Below, piece by piece: positions 36,639 to 47,372 of a stretch of 64,000 nucleotides of DNA. Source of the stretch: Nissolia schottii (lineage: Eukaryota; Streptophyta; Magnoliopsida; Fabales; Fabaceae). How positions within the stretch are numbered: position 1 is the first letter of the stretch; each line of letters begins with the position of its first letter. The notes under the pieces were generated by a model. The model saw only the letters and a program-made list of their open reading frames with translations. It made no database searches and was not told where the DNA came from. The position numbers were made by a program, and so were the translations under genes. The stretch covers positions 133,669 through 197,668 of the forward strand of contig QANU01054449.1 of NCBI GenBank assembly GCA_003254905.1. The letters are read 5' to 3'.

Positions 36639-38913
36639 GCTTGCTATAGCACATGCCCCGTTTTTTGGATTTAAGTTACGTTTTCCTCATTTCTATTAAA
36701 CAATTATTCTATTAAATATAATCAATCATACATGTTCCTATTAACATTATACATGTATAATAAATTACAAGAACATTATTCCCAACTATTTTCAATCAGA
36801 TTCGATATTTTCATTTCTTGAATTTTAAATATAGGAGCTATGGCAAAATGTGAAGCTATAGTACACATTTCAAATTCCTATCAACTCACTGACATTTTGT
36901 TCTTCGTATGCCCTAATATTATTATTATTACTATTTTTAATAAAAGTTTAAGTGAACTTAATATTGATCATCCTATTAAAATTTGAACACTTATTAAAGT
37001 AATTATTAGTTACTCCCTAAACAAAAATCAAACTAACGTCTTTATTGATACGAGACTGTTTTTTAGTACTAATTAATAATGCCAACCATATAATTAATGG
37101 GGGATTTGTTTGTGAGGAAGGTTAAATGATCGCTTTCAACTTTCTTTCAGGGGGTAGAGAATCAGATTCAGATTCTTACATGAGCCCTATGCCATAATTA
37201 TCATTATTTTGTCAACATTTAAAATGTGAATACTATTAATTAATGTCAAAATTTATTGTTAGCATATTTGACCAAAAATTAATGTAGTAATAATTAAATA
37301 AAATACAATGATATGATCTATTTATTTATCAAAAATTAACAAATATTTCACATATATTAATAATTAAATTTGAGAAAAGTCCAAAATTATATATTTGTCT
37401 CTAGCTCAAAATTTCGGTAAAGATGGAACTATGTATATTTGGAAGTCATGTCACAAACGGCAACAAAAGAGAAAAGAAAAAAAAAATGGCACTCCATATT
37501 ATTAGGATTGGCCATACCTGGCCCTACGGTTCTGAAACCACACCTCCACTTGTCTTGGTCGTAGCTTCAGCTGCATTGCCAGTGTCTCTTTCTGCTTCTG
37601 CACAACCAATAAGCAACCAAAAGTACAAGACCATACATTAAATAGCAGCAGCTGCAGTAGGAGGAGTATAGCAATCATCACTCATCTTAATCGTTGGAAA
37701 CAAAACGCAATAAGACTGATTTCTTGTTAGAGAAATACGCGTGCTCCATAACCATATAAACTTTTAAGTATCGAGAATACGCGCCACTAATTATAAAATA
37801 TCATTTGGTTGTCGGTCATAATATATTTAACCGGTGCTCCATAACCATGTAAAATTTGTTAGTTACTTTGTGAATATAAGGTTATGTTTAGTATTAAAGA
37901 CAGGATAAGAAGATGGAGGTAGAAAAGATAAATTTTTAATTTTTTTTTTGTATTTCATTGAAAGTAAAGTAGGCGAGATAAATTTTTTGTTTGAGATGAC
38001 ATGTAAATGGAGTTTGGAATGACAGAAATTTTGTCTCTCTATATTGTCCCTTATACTAAATGCAATGTTGTTGTATATGTTATTGTAAACGCGTGAGAGA
38101 GATTGGAAGGGCTACATACAGGGTGTAAAGTGTGGTTTTGTCTGAAGCTTTCTTCAAGGAGACGCGACTGTTCCTTCGTAAGACGAAGTTTCTTCCGAGG
38201 AGGCTCTCCGTTGCTGCTTTCTTCTTCGTCCAATTCCATGTTTGATGCCATCATCATCCATTCTTCTTCCGAGCCGGGTGCTTGGTTTATGTCCAACTCT
38301 TTCGCTGCATTGATATACCCAAACACTGCCTTATAATTAATCAATGTATGTACGTACTTCCAAAATTTCATTTAATCTTAGACACACCAAAAATACTTAT
38401 CTTCTAACTATATATGATCCAACATATTAATTATGGAAAAGAATTTTGAAATATAATTTTGTTTTTAGATATCAGTTTATCTCCTAACTACTACACGTAT
38501 ATAAAAAGAACATATATAGTTGAAAAAAATAAAAGATCGTACCAGCTGGCCTGGGGTACACGGAATTATGATCGTGATTTTAATGTTAATTTAAAAAGGG
38601 GTAAGAAGAAAGATATATCACACAGAAAAGAAAATCTATAGAATAAATTAAGGGGGCCACTTTCATAGTGGAAACAATTCTGGAAGCATAAAATAAAATT
38701 AAAAGAACTTAATTACCTTAAATAAACACAAAGAACACCAAAAAGAAGAAAAAAAATAAAGATACAGAAAAGAAAAAAGAACAAAACCTGTGCATATATA
38801 TATGCTGGTTAATTACCAGATGAAGAGGGAAGAAGAGTTGGTGCGGAAGAGGCAAAGCCAGGGACAGATATGGTCAATTCCAAGCTAGAGGAGCTTCCAG
38901 GTAAAACCGCCAT
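35660..38913 (-). CDS. ATHB17-like: HD-Zip class II homeodomain-leucine zipper transcription factor (ATHB17/ATHB18-like)
   Basis: A nuclear DNA-binding transcription factor; class II HD-Zip proteins dimerise, bind CAAT(G/C)ATTG-type sites and mostly repress. Coding exons on the minus strand are 38913-38817, 38304-38120, 37597-37518 and 36008-35660. All junctions are GT/AG and the phases agree, giving 711 nt and 236 residues. The start is the ATG at 38913-38911 (GACCATGG context). The N-terminus [20 protein letters not shown] holds an EAR-like LELTI repression motif. The homeodomain spans about residues 67-124, with WFQNRRAR at 114-121. Zipper leucines are at 134, 141, 148 and 155. The class II CPSCE-type redox motif appears as CPRCE at 182-186. 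[11 protein letters not shown] and the N-terminus point to ATHB17/18 rather than HAT22 or HAT14. Residue 93 is His (TLHP) where relatives have Asn. Intron 3 (about 1.5 kb) contains an (ATT)n tract. The gene looks intact. Confidence 0.93.
36608..36638 (+). repeat. (ATT)n microsatellite in intron 3 of the HD-Zip gene
   Basis: About ten uninterrupted ATT units; probably length-polymorphic. Confidence 0.95.
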
Positions 38914-39370
38914 GGTCAAAGACCGATCGATGCACAGATAATAGTAATTAAGAGAAAGGATTAAAACAAGTAATTAAGAGAATAGAAAAGATATATATAT
39001 TGGTGGTGGAGGAAGAAGATCCTGATCAGAAAAAGGAGAGGGTAAAAGGAAAAAAGAGAAGTAGGAGACACACATGAAAAGGAGAAAGGAAGAGAGGAGG
39101 AGGAAAGGATTTGATGAATTGTTGGGAGAAGGAGAAAAGGTTGGGGAGAAGGAGGGGAAGATATATAGTAGAAAGGTCAAATAAACAAATACAAGGATAT
39201 TAATTAGTCGTACAAGTGTAAATTGATTAATTAATAAACACAATACCCCTTAGAAGGGGCAAAAGAAAAGGAAAGGAGAGGTGTTTCAATGGAAATACTG
39301 GTAAGGTGTTGTAGGTTTCTGACTGTTGTCGTCCAAGTCAAAAGTGCCCCCTAGATGCGGGGCCACGTGG
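38914..39370 (-). promoter_or_regulatory. HD-Zip gene leader and proximal promoter with G-box
   Basis: Read on the minus strand, a TATA-like CTATATAT (39161-39168) is followed by a long CT-rich leader (about 39160-38985) before the start codon, giving a 5' UTR near 220 nt. Upstream is a palindromic G-box CCACGTGG (39363-39370), the core bound by bZIP and PIF-type bHLH factors. A TTGAC core (W-box type) lies near 39340. The class II family is known for shade and hormone responses, so a G-box fits, but this regulation is inferred. Confidence 0.6.
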
Positions 39371-40239
39371 AAGGGCAACTGTGTAAGAGATCAACCACCG
39401 ATTTTTTTTTGCTGCTTATTTAATGGTCTAAAAATTCTTGATGGTGCCCAAAGTTCAAAGCCTTATATTAATTAAGCGCACAATTATAATAAAAGAAGTG
39501 AGTTTTATTATTTTTATTGGGTATTTTATTAAATATTCTTTTATTTGGTTTGTATGGAGTGCATATTTAAATGTAAGATTTTGAATTTGTGTTTAAATAA
39601 AAATAATTTTAAATGGAAAATTTTCAGACCTACAATAATTAGGATACTTATCAAAGACTTAAAAAATAGAGTTTGGATAACAAGTGTTTTGAATGTATTT
39701 CTTAAATAATTAAAATTACTAAATTTCAGTTCGTTTTATCTTTAATGCATGAAAAATTTTAGATATTTACTTTTTTTTATTAAAAAAATCTTTTTCATTT
39801 TAAATTTTTTTAATAAATATCCTTAAAATACTTGATAATTTTTTTCACAAAAAGTTGAATCAGTTCTTGTTAACCAATAACATATGAGAACTGAGGATAT
39901 TAGGAATACTTTTATAATGAAATTAATCACAAAGTTCAAATAACATAGCAGATAGCACTGTTTGCAAACTATAATTTTAGAAGTGTCAACCCATTAACTA
40001 TGTCTTTGCTTAGATGATTTCAACTCTTAAAATGAAAAGGAACCAAATTTAAGATATTAAAAAATTAATGTGGAATCACTTAAACGTAACCTAATCTTAA
40101 TATCATTTGCCCAATTTATCATCATAATATTTAAAAGGTAGAAATATAGACAGTAACAAAAAATATCAGTAATATTACGTGTACAACTAAAAAACATTTA
40201 ACGTATCAATTAACATTGAGATAAACATAAAAATAAAGG
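39371..40239. other. AT-rich intergenic DNA with a MITE-like stretch
   Basis: No coding sequence. The part at about 39680-39850 resembles the 28482-28620 hairpin family (CAAGTGTTTTGAATGTATT on one side, ATCCTTAAAATACTTGATAA on the other). The remainder is featureless. Confidence 0.45.
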
Positions 40240-40399
40240 AGGCTTCTAACTTGGTCTAGGTACGTTAGTGACCAAGTTGATTCGGGTAAAAAACTTAATA
40301 CAGGGACTAAGTAATAAATTATTTTTACCATGACTCTTTTGTCTTTTTTATAAGATAGTTAGGGATTAGGGACTAAGTAGATTAACCTCACACCCCAGG

Positions 40400-41265
40400 T
40401 CAGATGAACTGTACAACCCCTCTCAATTCTTTTTCATCTTTATTTCTCCTTTCTTGTTCCTTTCTCTTTCTCATCCTTCCCTCTTCTGTCGTTCTCTGGA
40501 GCGCTCTCCCGGCACCAACCTTGGCACTGACTTGACAGATTTAAATTGTTGCTCTATCGTCGTTGCCACCATCTTTGCTCTTCCGCGCCGCTCAACTGAC
40601 ATCTTCTCTCAACTCCATCATCACATGCACGACCCAGATCTTAGAGAGATAAAGACTTGAACCGTCATCACCGCTGCTCACGTCCTCTTCCTTCGTCCGC
40701 CACAGAGGATAGTGCCGTTGGGAGAGACCCGCAATGTAGGAGGAGAGATGAAGGCTCTATCCACCGCTGATGCCATTCACGTCCTCCGCTACCTTCAGAT
40801 GTTGATCACCATGACCTCTACCTCCCTCTCCCACCTTTTAGATTTAGAGCTGTGATTTTTTCCAAATCTAGTTTTGAGGCATTCATCACGATTAGTGGTC
40901 TCCGGAGTGATGGTCATGTTTGCATTTCTAGCTGTCGCTGCATCTTTGATCTGGTTTCGTTGTCATCTTTTATTTAGTTTACATGTATCCATATATTATT
41001 CTTTGAATTGAGAATTAAAAGAAATAGACATAAAAACATATGTAGTTGACTTGTCCATGTGTTATCTAATGTCTACTAGGGTTAAGCATTAGAAGAAAGA
41101 ATATTAGGCAAAGTTGCTTGTGGTAATTTACTATTTTGGTTTTTTTGAATACAATGTATACCCATCTGTGTTTGTAATATAATGCCCCTATTTACAATAT
41201 TTATTATCAAAATATCACTGCTTTATATATGTTGATTTAGGGCTTTGTTAATATGTTCAAAGTTT

Positions 41266-41306
<41 letters not shown>

Positions 41307-41460
41307 GATATAAATATCAATAGATATTTAGTTTATATATATATATATAGTTTATATACTAAGTTTTATATATTTAGTTTATACTAGGATATATTTAGTT
41401 TTATATATTTACTTGTTAATATGAGTTGTTATTCTAATATGTGTTGTTATTTTTTTTTAG
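40400..41460 (+). other. Leader-like, CT- and CCG-rich region upstream of the Transposase_24-type pseudogene
   Basis: A CT-rich stretch (40425-40500) and GC-rich exon-like DNA (40500-40860) are followed by intron-like AT-rich DNA with (TA)n runs (41266-41300, 41332-41350). The small frames do not match a family. It may be the promoter and 5' UTR of the transposon gene that follows. Confidence 0.35.
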
Positions 41461-41461
41461 T

Positions 41462-43362
41462 ATGGATAAGGGAAAAGAAAAACTGCCAGACTACTATTTC
41501 GCGTCTAGGCGAGGTAGGGGAGGGGTCAAGGTGGCCGCTCAAGCTTGACGTAGAGCATCATGCTGACGTCATCAAGCCTTGTCGGGGGCAGTTTTATGCC
41601 GACTCGGGCTATGTGTCGCCGCCATCAGTAGGAAGCGGTGCCCTCCCTATAGGCTATATTTCGCCACAGCTCAACTTCATGCCTCGTCCATCGTCAGGGG
41701 TGGCGCGTTTTGGAATTTATGGTGCGCAATCGAGTCCATCACCTCATGCTTCCTCAGAGGCAAGACAGTCGCCATAGCCTCCATAGCCGAAGACTCCCAC
41801 CGGCCCCCAGTCCCAGGGATTCGCGTCACAGTGAGAGCGAATCCGAATCCGACTGGATAAGAATAACAGTGGGTAAGTATTGTTAATTTTTTTTATATGC
41901 AATATATTTAGGGTTTGTATTTACTTTTGTTTTTTAATATTACTGATAGACAACATATATGTTTGTATATGCAGGTGGATTCCCCACGAGGCTCCTAGCC
42001 ACGTCATTACAGAGACAATAAAAAAATCCTACAACAGAGTCGTCTCTAAGTGGCAGGAGTACACTAAGGAGAAGAAGGCACGCATGTTCAATCGATGGAA
42101 GGTAATTTTTTCTATTGTTTTTTAATAAATATAAATTTTTAGTTGTTCAATTATTTATGTTATTAATTACTAATTAATGTTTTCATATTTGTTTTTTTAG
42201 GATCATTTCGAGTATGATCTTTTTGAAGAGGCTAGCATGAAGAAGAAGTTCAATTATCAAGCCGACCATCGTCTTTAGCACCTACTGGGGGACATCTGTT
42301 CGGGGAAGGACAAAGACACAAGTTGATTGACTCATGAGCAGCTTACTCAGCTTCACGTCATTTGGGCTTTAGACGAGTTTAAAGCTCAGTTTAAGAACTC
42401 AAAGCGTGCCCGCACCAAGGGTGGGGGGGCCATGTTCACACCGGCGGCTCCGCGAGTTTTCCGTCGACACGGCTCAAGACAGTACGTAATTGCGCGCCTT
42501 AATTTATTATAAAAACATTATGTATTGCATTTTAATTTTTTATTTAAATAACTGCTTTACATTTGAAACTAATATTTAAACAACTTAGTATGCAACGCCG
42601 ACAGATGGGTCGAGAACCATCGGAAGCCGAGCTGTTCCGCAAGACGCACACCACTAAGGCGAATAAGTCTCGGTAGGTCGACGATCGCTCAGAACAAACC
42701 GCAGTGAGTATTCTGATGTATTAACAATTGTTAATTGTTTTATTACATACTTCGTAAATGTTATTTTAATTTCCTATGATGATAATCTTTAACGTTTTTA
42801 TTTTCGTAGGCTGCATTCAAGGAGGCACTTCAGGATGCGCATACTCAACAAACTGAGAGTGCGCCCCAGGTACCGAGCCAGACCCCGTTGATGAGAACGC
42901 GGTATGGCTCGAGGTGGTTGGCGGTATGAACCACAAATACGTGTACGGCCGGGGGAAACAACTCTCGGTTACTACGAGGGTGCCTCGATCGGCGGCTTTT
43001 TCTACCGGTGGGACAGTGATACAAGACCAAGAAGATCTTCACGAGCACGTATTGAAGCTGAACTAAGAGTTGCACATGCAGGCGGTCAAGAACGAGCAGG
43101 TGCTCCAGGTGCTGTATACTGCGAAGGCGAAACAAATGCAGAACGAGGCGAAGAAGAGAAGGGCCAAGGATAAGCTGAACCAGAATCTGAAGATAATGTG
43201 GGCATGCTGTGGTGGATCTGCCTTAGGATCCAACAGTTCAGTTGGCCCTCAGATGCCTCCTGAGTGACTATTGGATGATACGTCGTCCGACGAAGATAAC
43301 ATGGATGATGCTAACTATGATTATGCCCCCGACGACGACGATGATGCTGCAAATGTAATTTT
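41462..43362 (+). pseudogene. CACTA-associated Transposase_24-type protein, degraded
   Basis: Five exon-like segments carry in-frame stops. The first (41462-41867) begins MDKGKEKLPDYYFASRRGRG. Exon 2 (41975-42101, between AG and GT) encodes WIPHEAPSHVITETIKKSY and WQEYTKEKKARMFNRWK. Exon 3 (from 42201) encodes DHFEYDLFEEASMKKKFNYQ and later FKAQFKNSKRARTKGG. Exon 4 (about 42590-42700) encodes MGREPSEAELFRKTHTTK followed by a VDDRSEQT block. The last segment is a basic coiled region ending in an acidic D-rich tail near 43340. The order W-x-P, a coiled W-x-x-F block, GREPSEAELFxKTH, then VD-x-x-S matches the Transposase_24 family of plant CACTA elements. It normally supplies the DNA-binding partner of TNP2. 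Frameshifts and stops make it non-functional here. Confidence 0.65.
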
Positions 43363-43613
43363 TAAGTGTATATATTTTGACTTTGAACTTGTGTAGTTAT
43401 TTTTGTTAAATATATTACGATTTTCTTGTTAAAGTGAGAATGAAGGTTTTTACTATTAAAATATTAAAATAAATAGTAAAACTTATGTATACTTTAACAA
43501 TTTAATGATCACTATAAATTAAAGTAAAAATTTTGCTTTAAAAAAATTCTCTTCTTTTGTAACTCTCACAAATTGTCCCTATTGATTAATTAAAAGTCAA
43601 GTATAGGGATTAA

Positions 43614-43750
43614 CGTTTAGGGTTTAGGGTTTAGGATTTAGGGTTTAGGATTTAGGATTTAGGATTTAGGGTTTAGGAGTTAGTGTTTAGTGTTTAGGAG
43701 TTAGGGATTAGGATTGCGGATTTACGGTTTTGGGGATAAGATTTAGGGTT
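43614..43750 (+). repeat. Interstitial telomere-like array (TTTAGGG variants)
   Basis: About 17 head-to-tail 7-bp units of GTTTAGG, ATTTAGG and TTTAGGG form, degenerating to the right, match the plant telomere repeat. A short inverse stretch (CCCTAAACC) occurs at about 43801-43809. It separates the Transposase_24-type pseudogene from CACTA-type subterminal repeats. Confidence 0.8.
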
Positions 43751-43863
43751 TAAGGTCTTTACCGTTGGATGAATCTAACAATAACAACCATAAGCACTAA
43801 ACCCTAAACCTAAATGGTTTAATCTGGTACCGTCGGTTATGACCAATGATAAACTACCACCAA

Positions 43864-44077
43864 CTCGCACGGGATGTTTCTTTTCTTGCGCGAGACTAAC
43901 AAACTTGAGAGCAAACTTAAGGTTTTATTAGGTGCCTCATGTGACATCTATAGTGCCTCACGCGAGACGTATTACCGCTGGAAGAATTCGACGGTAACGA
44001 CCCTGGACCCCAAAATGCAACTTTGAGGTTATGTGAGGTGCCTCGCGTGAGATCTATTGTGGCTCATGCGAAATGTG
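43864..44077 (+). repeat. CpG-rich degenerate repeats in the CACTA left subterminal region
   Basis: Four to five spaced copies of a GTGCCTCACGCGAGACNTAT-like unit (for example at about 43953-43970 and 44038-44054) lie in otherwise AT-rich DNA, interspersed with the CCGTCGGT-type subterminal words. Confidence 0.6.
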
Positions 44078-44274
44078 TTACTGTCGGAAAGAACCAACAT
44101 AATGAAAATGAAAATTTGCCAAAATTTCACACCATTTTTTTGCGATGTCGAAATTTTTGACACAGTCGACGGTAAGCTTGTTATTTAAACTATGTGTTTT
44201 GATAAAACGATTATAGTCAGACTGCCCTCCTTTACCTTCGGAAATATCCGACGGTATTATTCTAACAAATAACT

Positions 44275-44940
44275 TAGTTGAATTTCACTCCCCATTTCCA
44301 TCATTTCCTTTCATTCTCTTCTCCTTCACTCTTTCCTCCCTCTTCTCCTCATTCCCCTTCATCCCTCTACCACCACCACCACCACAATCTCCTCTACGAC
44401 CACCACTCCCACCACCACCTCCAATACCACCACGTGCTGCCACTACAACCATATCCACCAGTACAATCTCCTCCACCACCCTTTTACACCACCACCACTT
44501 CTTACTAGGTCCATTTTTGTCTACTTATCTCTTTTTAATTATTTTATTTAATTTCATTAACAATCTCAATTTGTAATTGAATTTGTTGATTGGTGACATG
44601 TTTATTTAGGACATTGGAGAAGGCGTCTATTTATTGGATTGAAGGAGTCGCTGGAGTTTTTATCAACATTTAGGTATGTATGTTATGACAATACGTAGGA
44701 TAGAGATGTATTTTCTTAAGATAGATTTGTAGGATTGGAGTTGTATGGTTGGACTGGGGGAAGGAAAGCTTAGCATTTCTTTTCGAACTTATTTGAATTG
44801 TTGTGCTGACAATGGTGATTACATGTTATTTGCAGAAATTGGAGGGAATCTGTTTTAGAACTGTTTAGGAATAATTGTGTGCAATTAACAATGTATGTTG
44901 CAATAATGAAATAAAACTATGATCATTAATTTGTATTAGT
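44275..44940 (+). other. Leader-like region of the TNP2 gene
   Basis: A CT-rich and CCACCA-rich stretch (44278-44508), open on the plus strand with His/Pro/Ser composition, is followed by a possible donor (ACTAG|GTCC) and intron-like AT-rich sequence. It is consistent with an untranslated first exon of the CACTA gene; no protein family is recognised. Confidence 0.4.
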
Positions 44941-47083
44941 TAATGCAATGTGGGTGTAGAAAGTGTGCAAACATGATTTCGCCGAACCGGTTTTGGATGT
45001 ACGACTAGTACTATGAGAATCAGGGAGTGATAAAAGCTATAATTTTTTGAAGGGGTAGATTACTTCTACGAAACAGTTAAATCGATTGCTCAAAGAGTTA
45101 GATGTCCGTGTTTTTCTTGCAAGCGGTGTAAGATATTAGACTTTGAAAGGGTTAGGATGCATCTTTACAGAAATGAGTTTGAGCCGCATTACTAGATATG
45201 GGCAGACCACGAAGAGGTGGACATAAACGGTGTGAATCAGTTCAGTGGGTGTTAGTATGAAGTGGGTAGTTCAAGTCAGCCTTCTGTCGATTAACCACAA
45301 ACAATTGATGAGGATAGATATTTCGAAATGGTACATGAAACACCCTAGCTAACTGTTTACACGTACGTAGTAAACAATGCTCACTAGGTTGTTTGCTATC
45401 TGATCAGAATACTTTAGTCCGTAGTTGTCTTTTAGAAAATAGTGGTTGCTTAAGAGAATAAGGACCCATTTTAAATTTTTCACTTATATTACATCAATAA
45501 TGAAATAGAGCCATGCGTTGGAAATAAACAAATATAATAACAAAGCGGATAGCACTATGATAAGTAGAACAAGCAATATACATTCATGGGTCCACCATAC
45601 AAAGTCATGTCATTGTATACATAATATGTACATAGCTCAAAGTGTCATATACAGAATCCAAAATATACAGCATCAAAATACAAGGACTACTGGAATGCTA
45701 CTCAGTACGTCCTTGACCAAAATCTAAACAGCTATCTCTCTAAGCTCCTCCAATCCTAGCCGCTCATGGCTCAACGGGCGGATCATCAGCATCATCAAAA
45801 CAAGACTCATCTTCTTCGGTACCTGAAGTCATAAAATAGTGGGGAATGAGAACGGTAGGTTCTCAGTGGAATAACTTAGTTCCTGCATCGTGTATTATAT
45901 TATGTCGGACTTCAGGCCGCTCAGAGATCTCTAGGTGAACATATATATACTAAACAGCCTATCATTTATTATCTGGCCTATCTGAACGGCTTTATCAGCA
46001 TTATTATGTGACATGGGAACTACTCTTGCTTACTACGTTCTCGTGCTGATTAGCAATTCGGCATATACAAAACCGTCTCGAGCATGCTCTTGACGGTACG
46101 GCATAACAGCAGATTATTTATTCAAATCAGACTAAATAACAGCATAAAGTCAGAACAGCTTCAGCATAACAGAGTCACTCAAATATGTATCACAGAATCA
46201 TCCAATACAGACATAACAGAGTTCAGCAGAATACATGCAGCAGAATCATCAGCGTAACACGTTTAACAGAATACAGCAGAATAACAGAATAAAACAGCAT
46301 GACAGAATATAACAGCATAGCAGCACATAACAGCGTAACAGAATACAGCAGCATAACAGAATAGGTGTTATTCCCACCATAGTAATGTCCTCTGTGACAC
46401 TAGTATGACGGAATAACCTCACACCCTCAGTATAGGCCGACACTGTCCAGACCTTACTGCGGTGGGCTTCCACCTGCCGTGTGCCCCCCCGGGACCCCTC
46501 GACAGTGGGCGGATATTGTACCCCCACCTAAGCTTGCCCCCTTTCGACAATGCATAGGTGTGGTAACCGCACACCCCCAGGCATTCCTCTTGACACCACC
46601 TGTGGCGGGCTTCCACATTCAGGATGCCTAGACCTCCTGAAGTGGGATCACAGCGGCTCACGTGATCACGGCCTTTCAGCATAGGCATATAGCCTTTTCA
46701 ACATGTGGCATATAGCCATATTTCAGCAGCATTGGGCATTGGCCCTTATTCAGCAGCATTAATGGTCCCTGCAGCATGGCATACTAGTTTTCCTATGGTT
46801 CATTTCAACATAATTACTTATCTCAGAGTTTCTTATCATGTCGTTAACTATGTATATCACAGATGCATGTAAGCTATCAAGATCCTCACAAAGTTTATTG
46901 CAGAAGCATGTTTAACCTGTTTATTTCACGTACAGCATATCAATCTGAGCAATAGCATGGAATACTAGAATTTGTGTTTTAGGAAGGTTCCATAACTCTT
47001 CTAATCTTAGATCATTACAGCAGAATTATAGTTTCATTCAACGGCTAACGCGGCGACATTTAACTCAAGAAAACACGCAGGGA

Positions 47084-47155
47084 GCCGCTTAGCGCGCCGC
47101 TCAGCGGGCCGCTCAGCGTGCCGCTTAGCGTGGCACCTAGCGCTGCGCTCAGCGT
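47084..47155 (+). repeat. Six-copy 12-bp CpG-rich tandem repeat, unit GCCGCTYAGCGT
   Basis: Six consecutive 12-mers occur: GCCGCTTAGCGC, GCCGCTCAGCGG, GCCGCTCAGCGT, GCCGCTTAGCGT, GGCACCTAGCGC and TGCGCTCAGCGT. Each contains a CGCT(C/T)AGCG near-palindrome. The block is strongly CpG-rich against AT-rich surroundings. Confidence 0.9.
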
Positions 47156-47327
47156 GCTCTGTCGAGCTGCAGACCTGTTTCATTGATTTTCCTCTCTTTT
47201 CTTCCTCTTTTTACATAAATCCACTTGAGATCTTCGCACATATACAACACATAAGAATTCTCCGTAATCCAGGCCATAAAACTCTTCAGAATCATTTTCT
47301 AAGCCTAGCATCCAATTTGGCAATTAT

Positions 47328-47372
47328 ATACATACATACATAAACACATACATACATACATAGAAACACATA
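47328..47372 (+). repeat. (CATA)n microsatellite
   Basis: Imperfect CATA tetranucleotide units with two A-rich interruptions, inside the LTR-like insertion. Confidence 0.85.

Noticed and set aside
46249..46688. Cys/Leu-rich minus-strand frames
   Set aside because: They arise from degenerate ACAGAATA/ACAGCATA repeats and a C-rich block in the LTR-like insertion; no domain.
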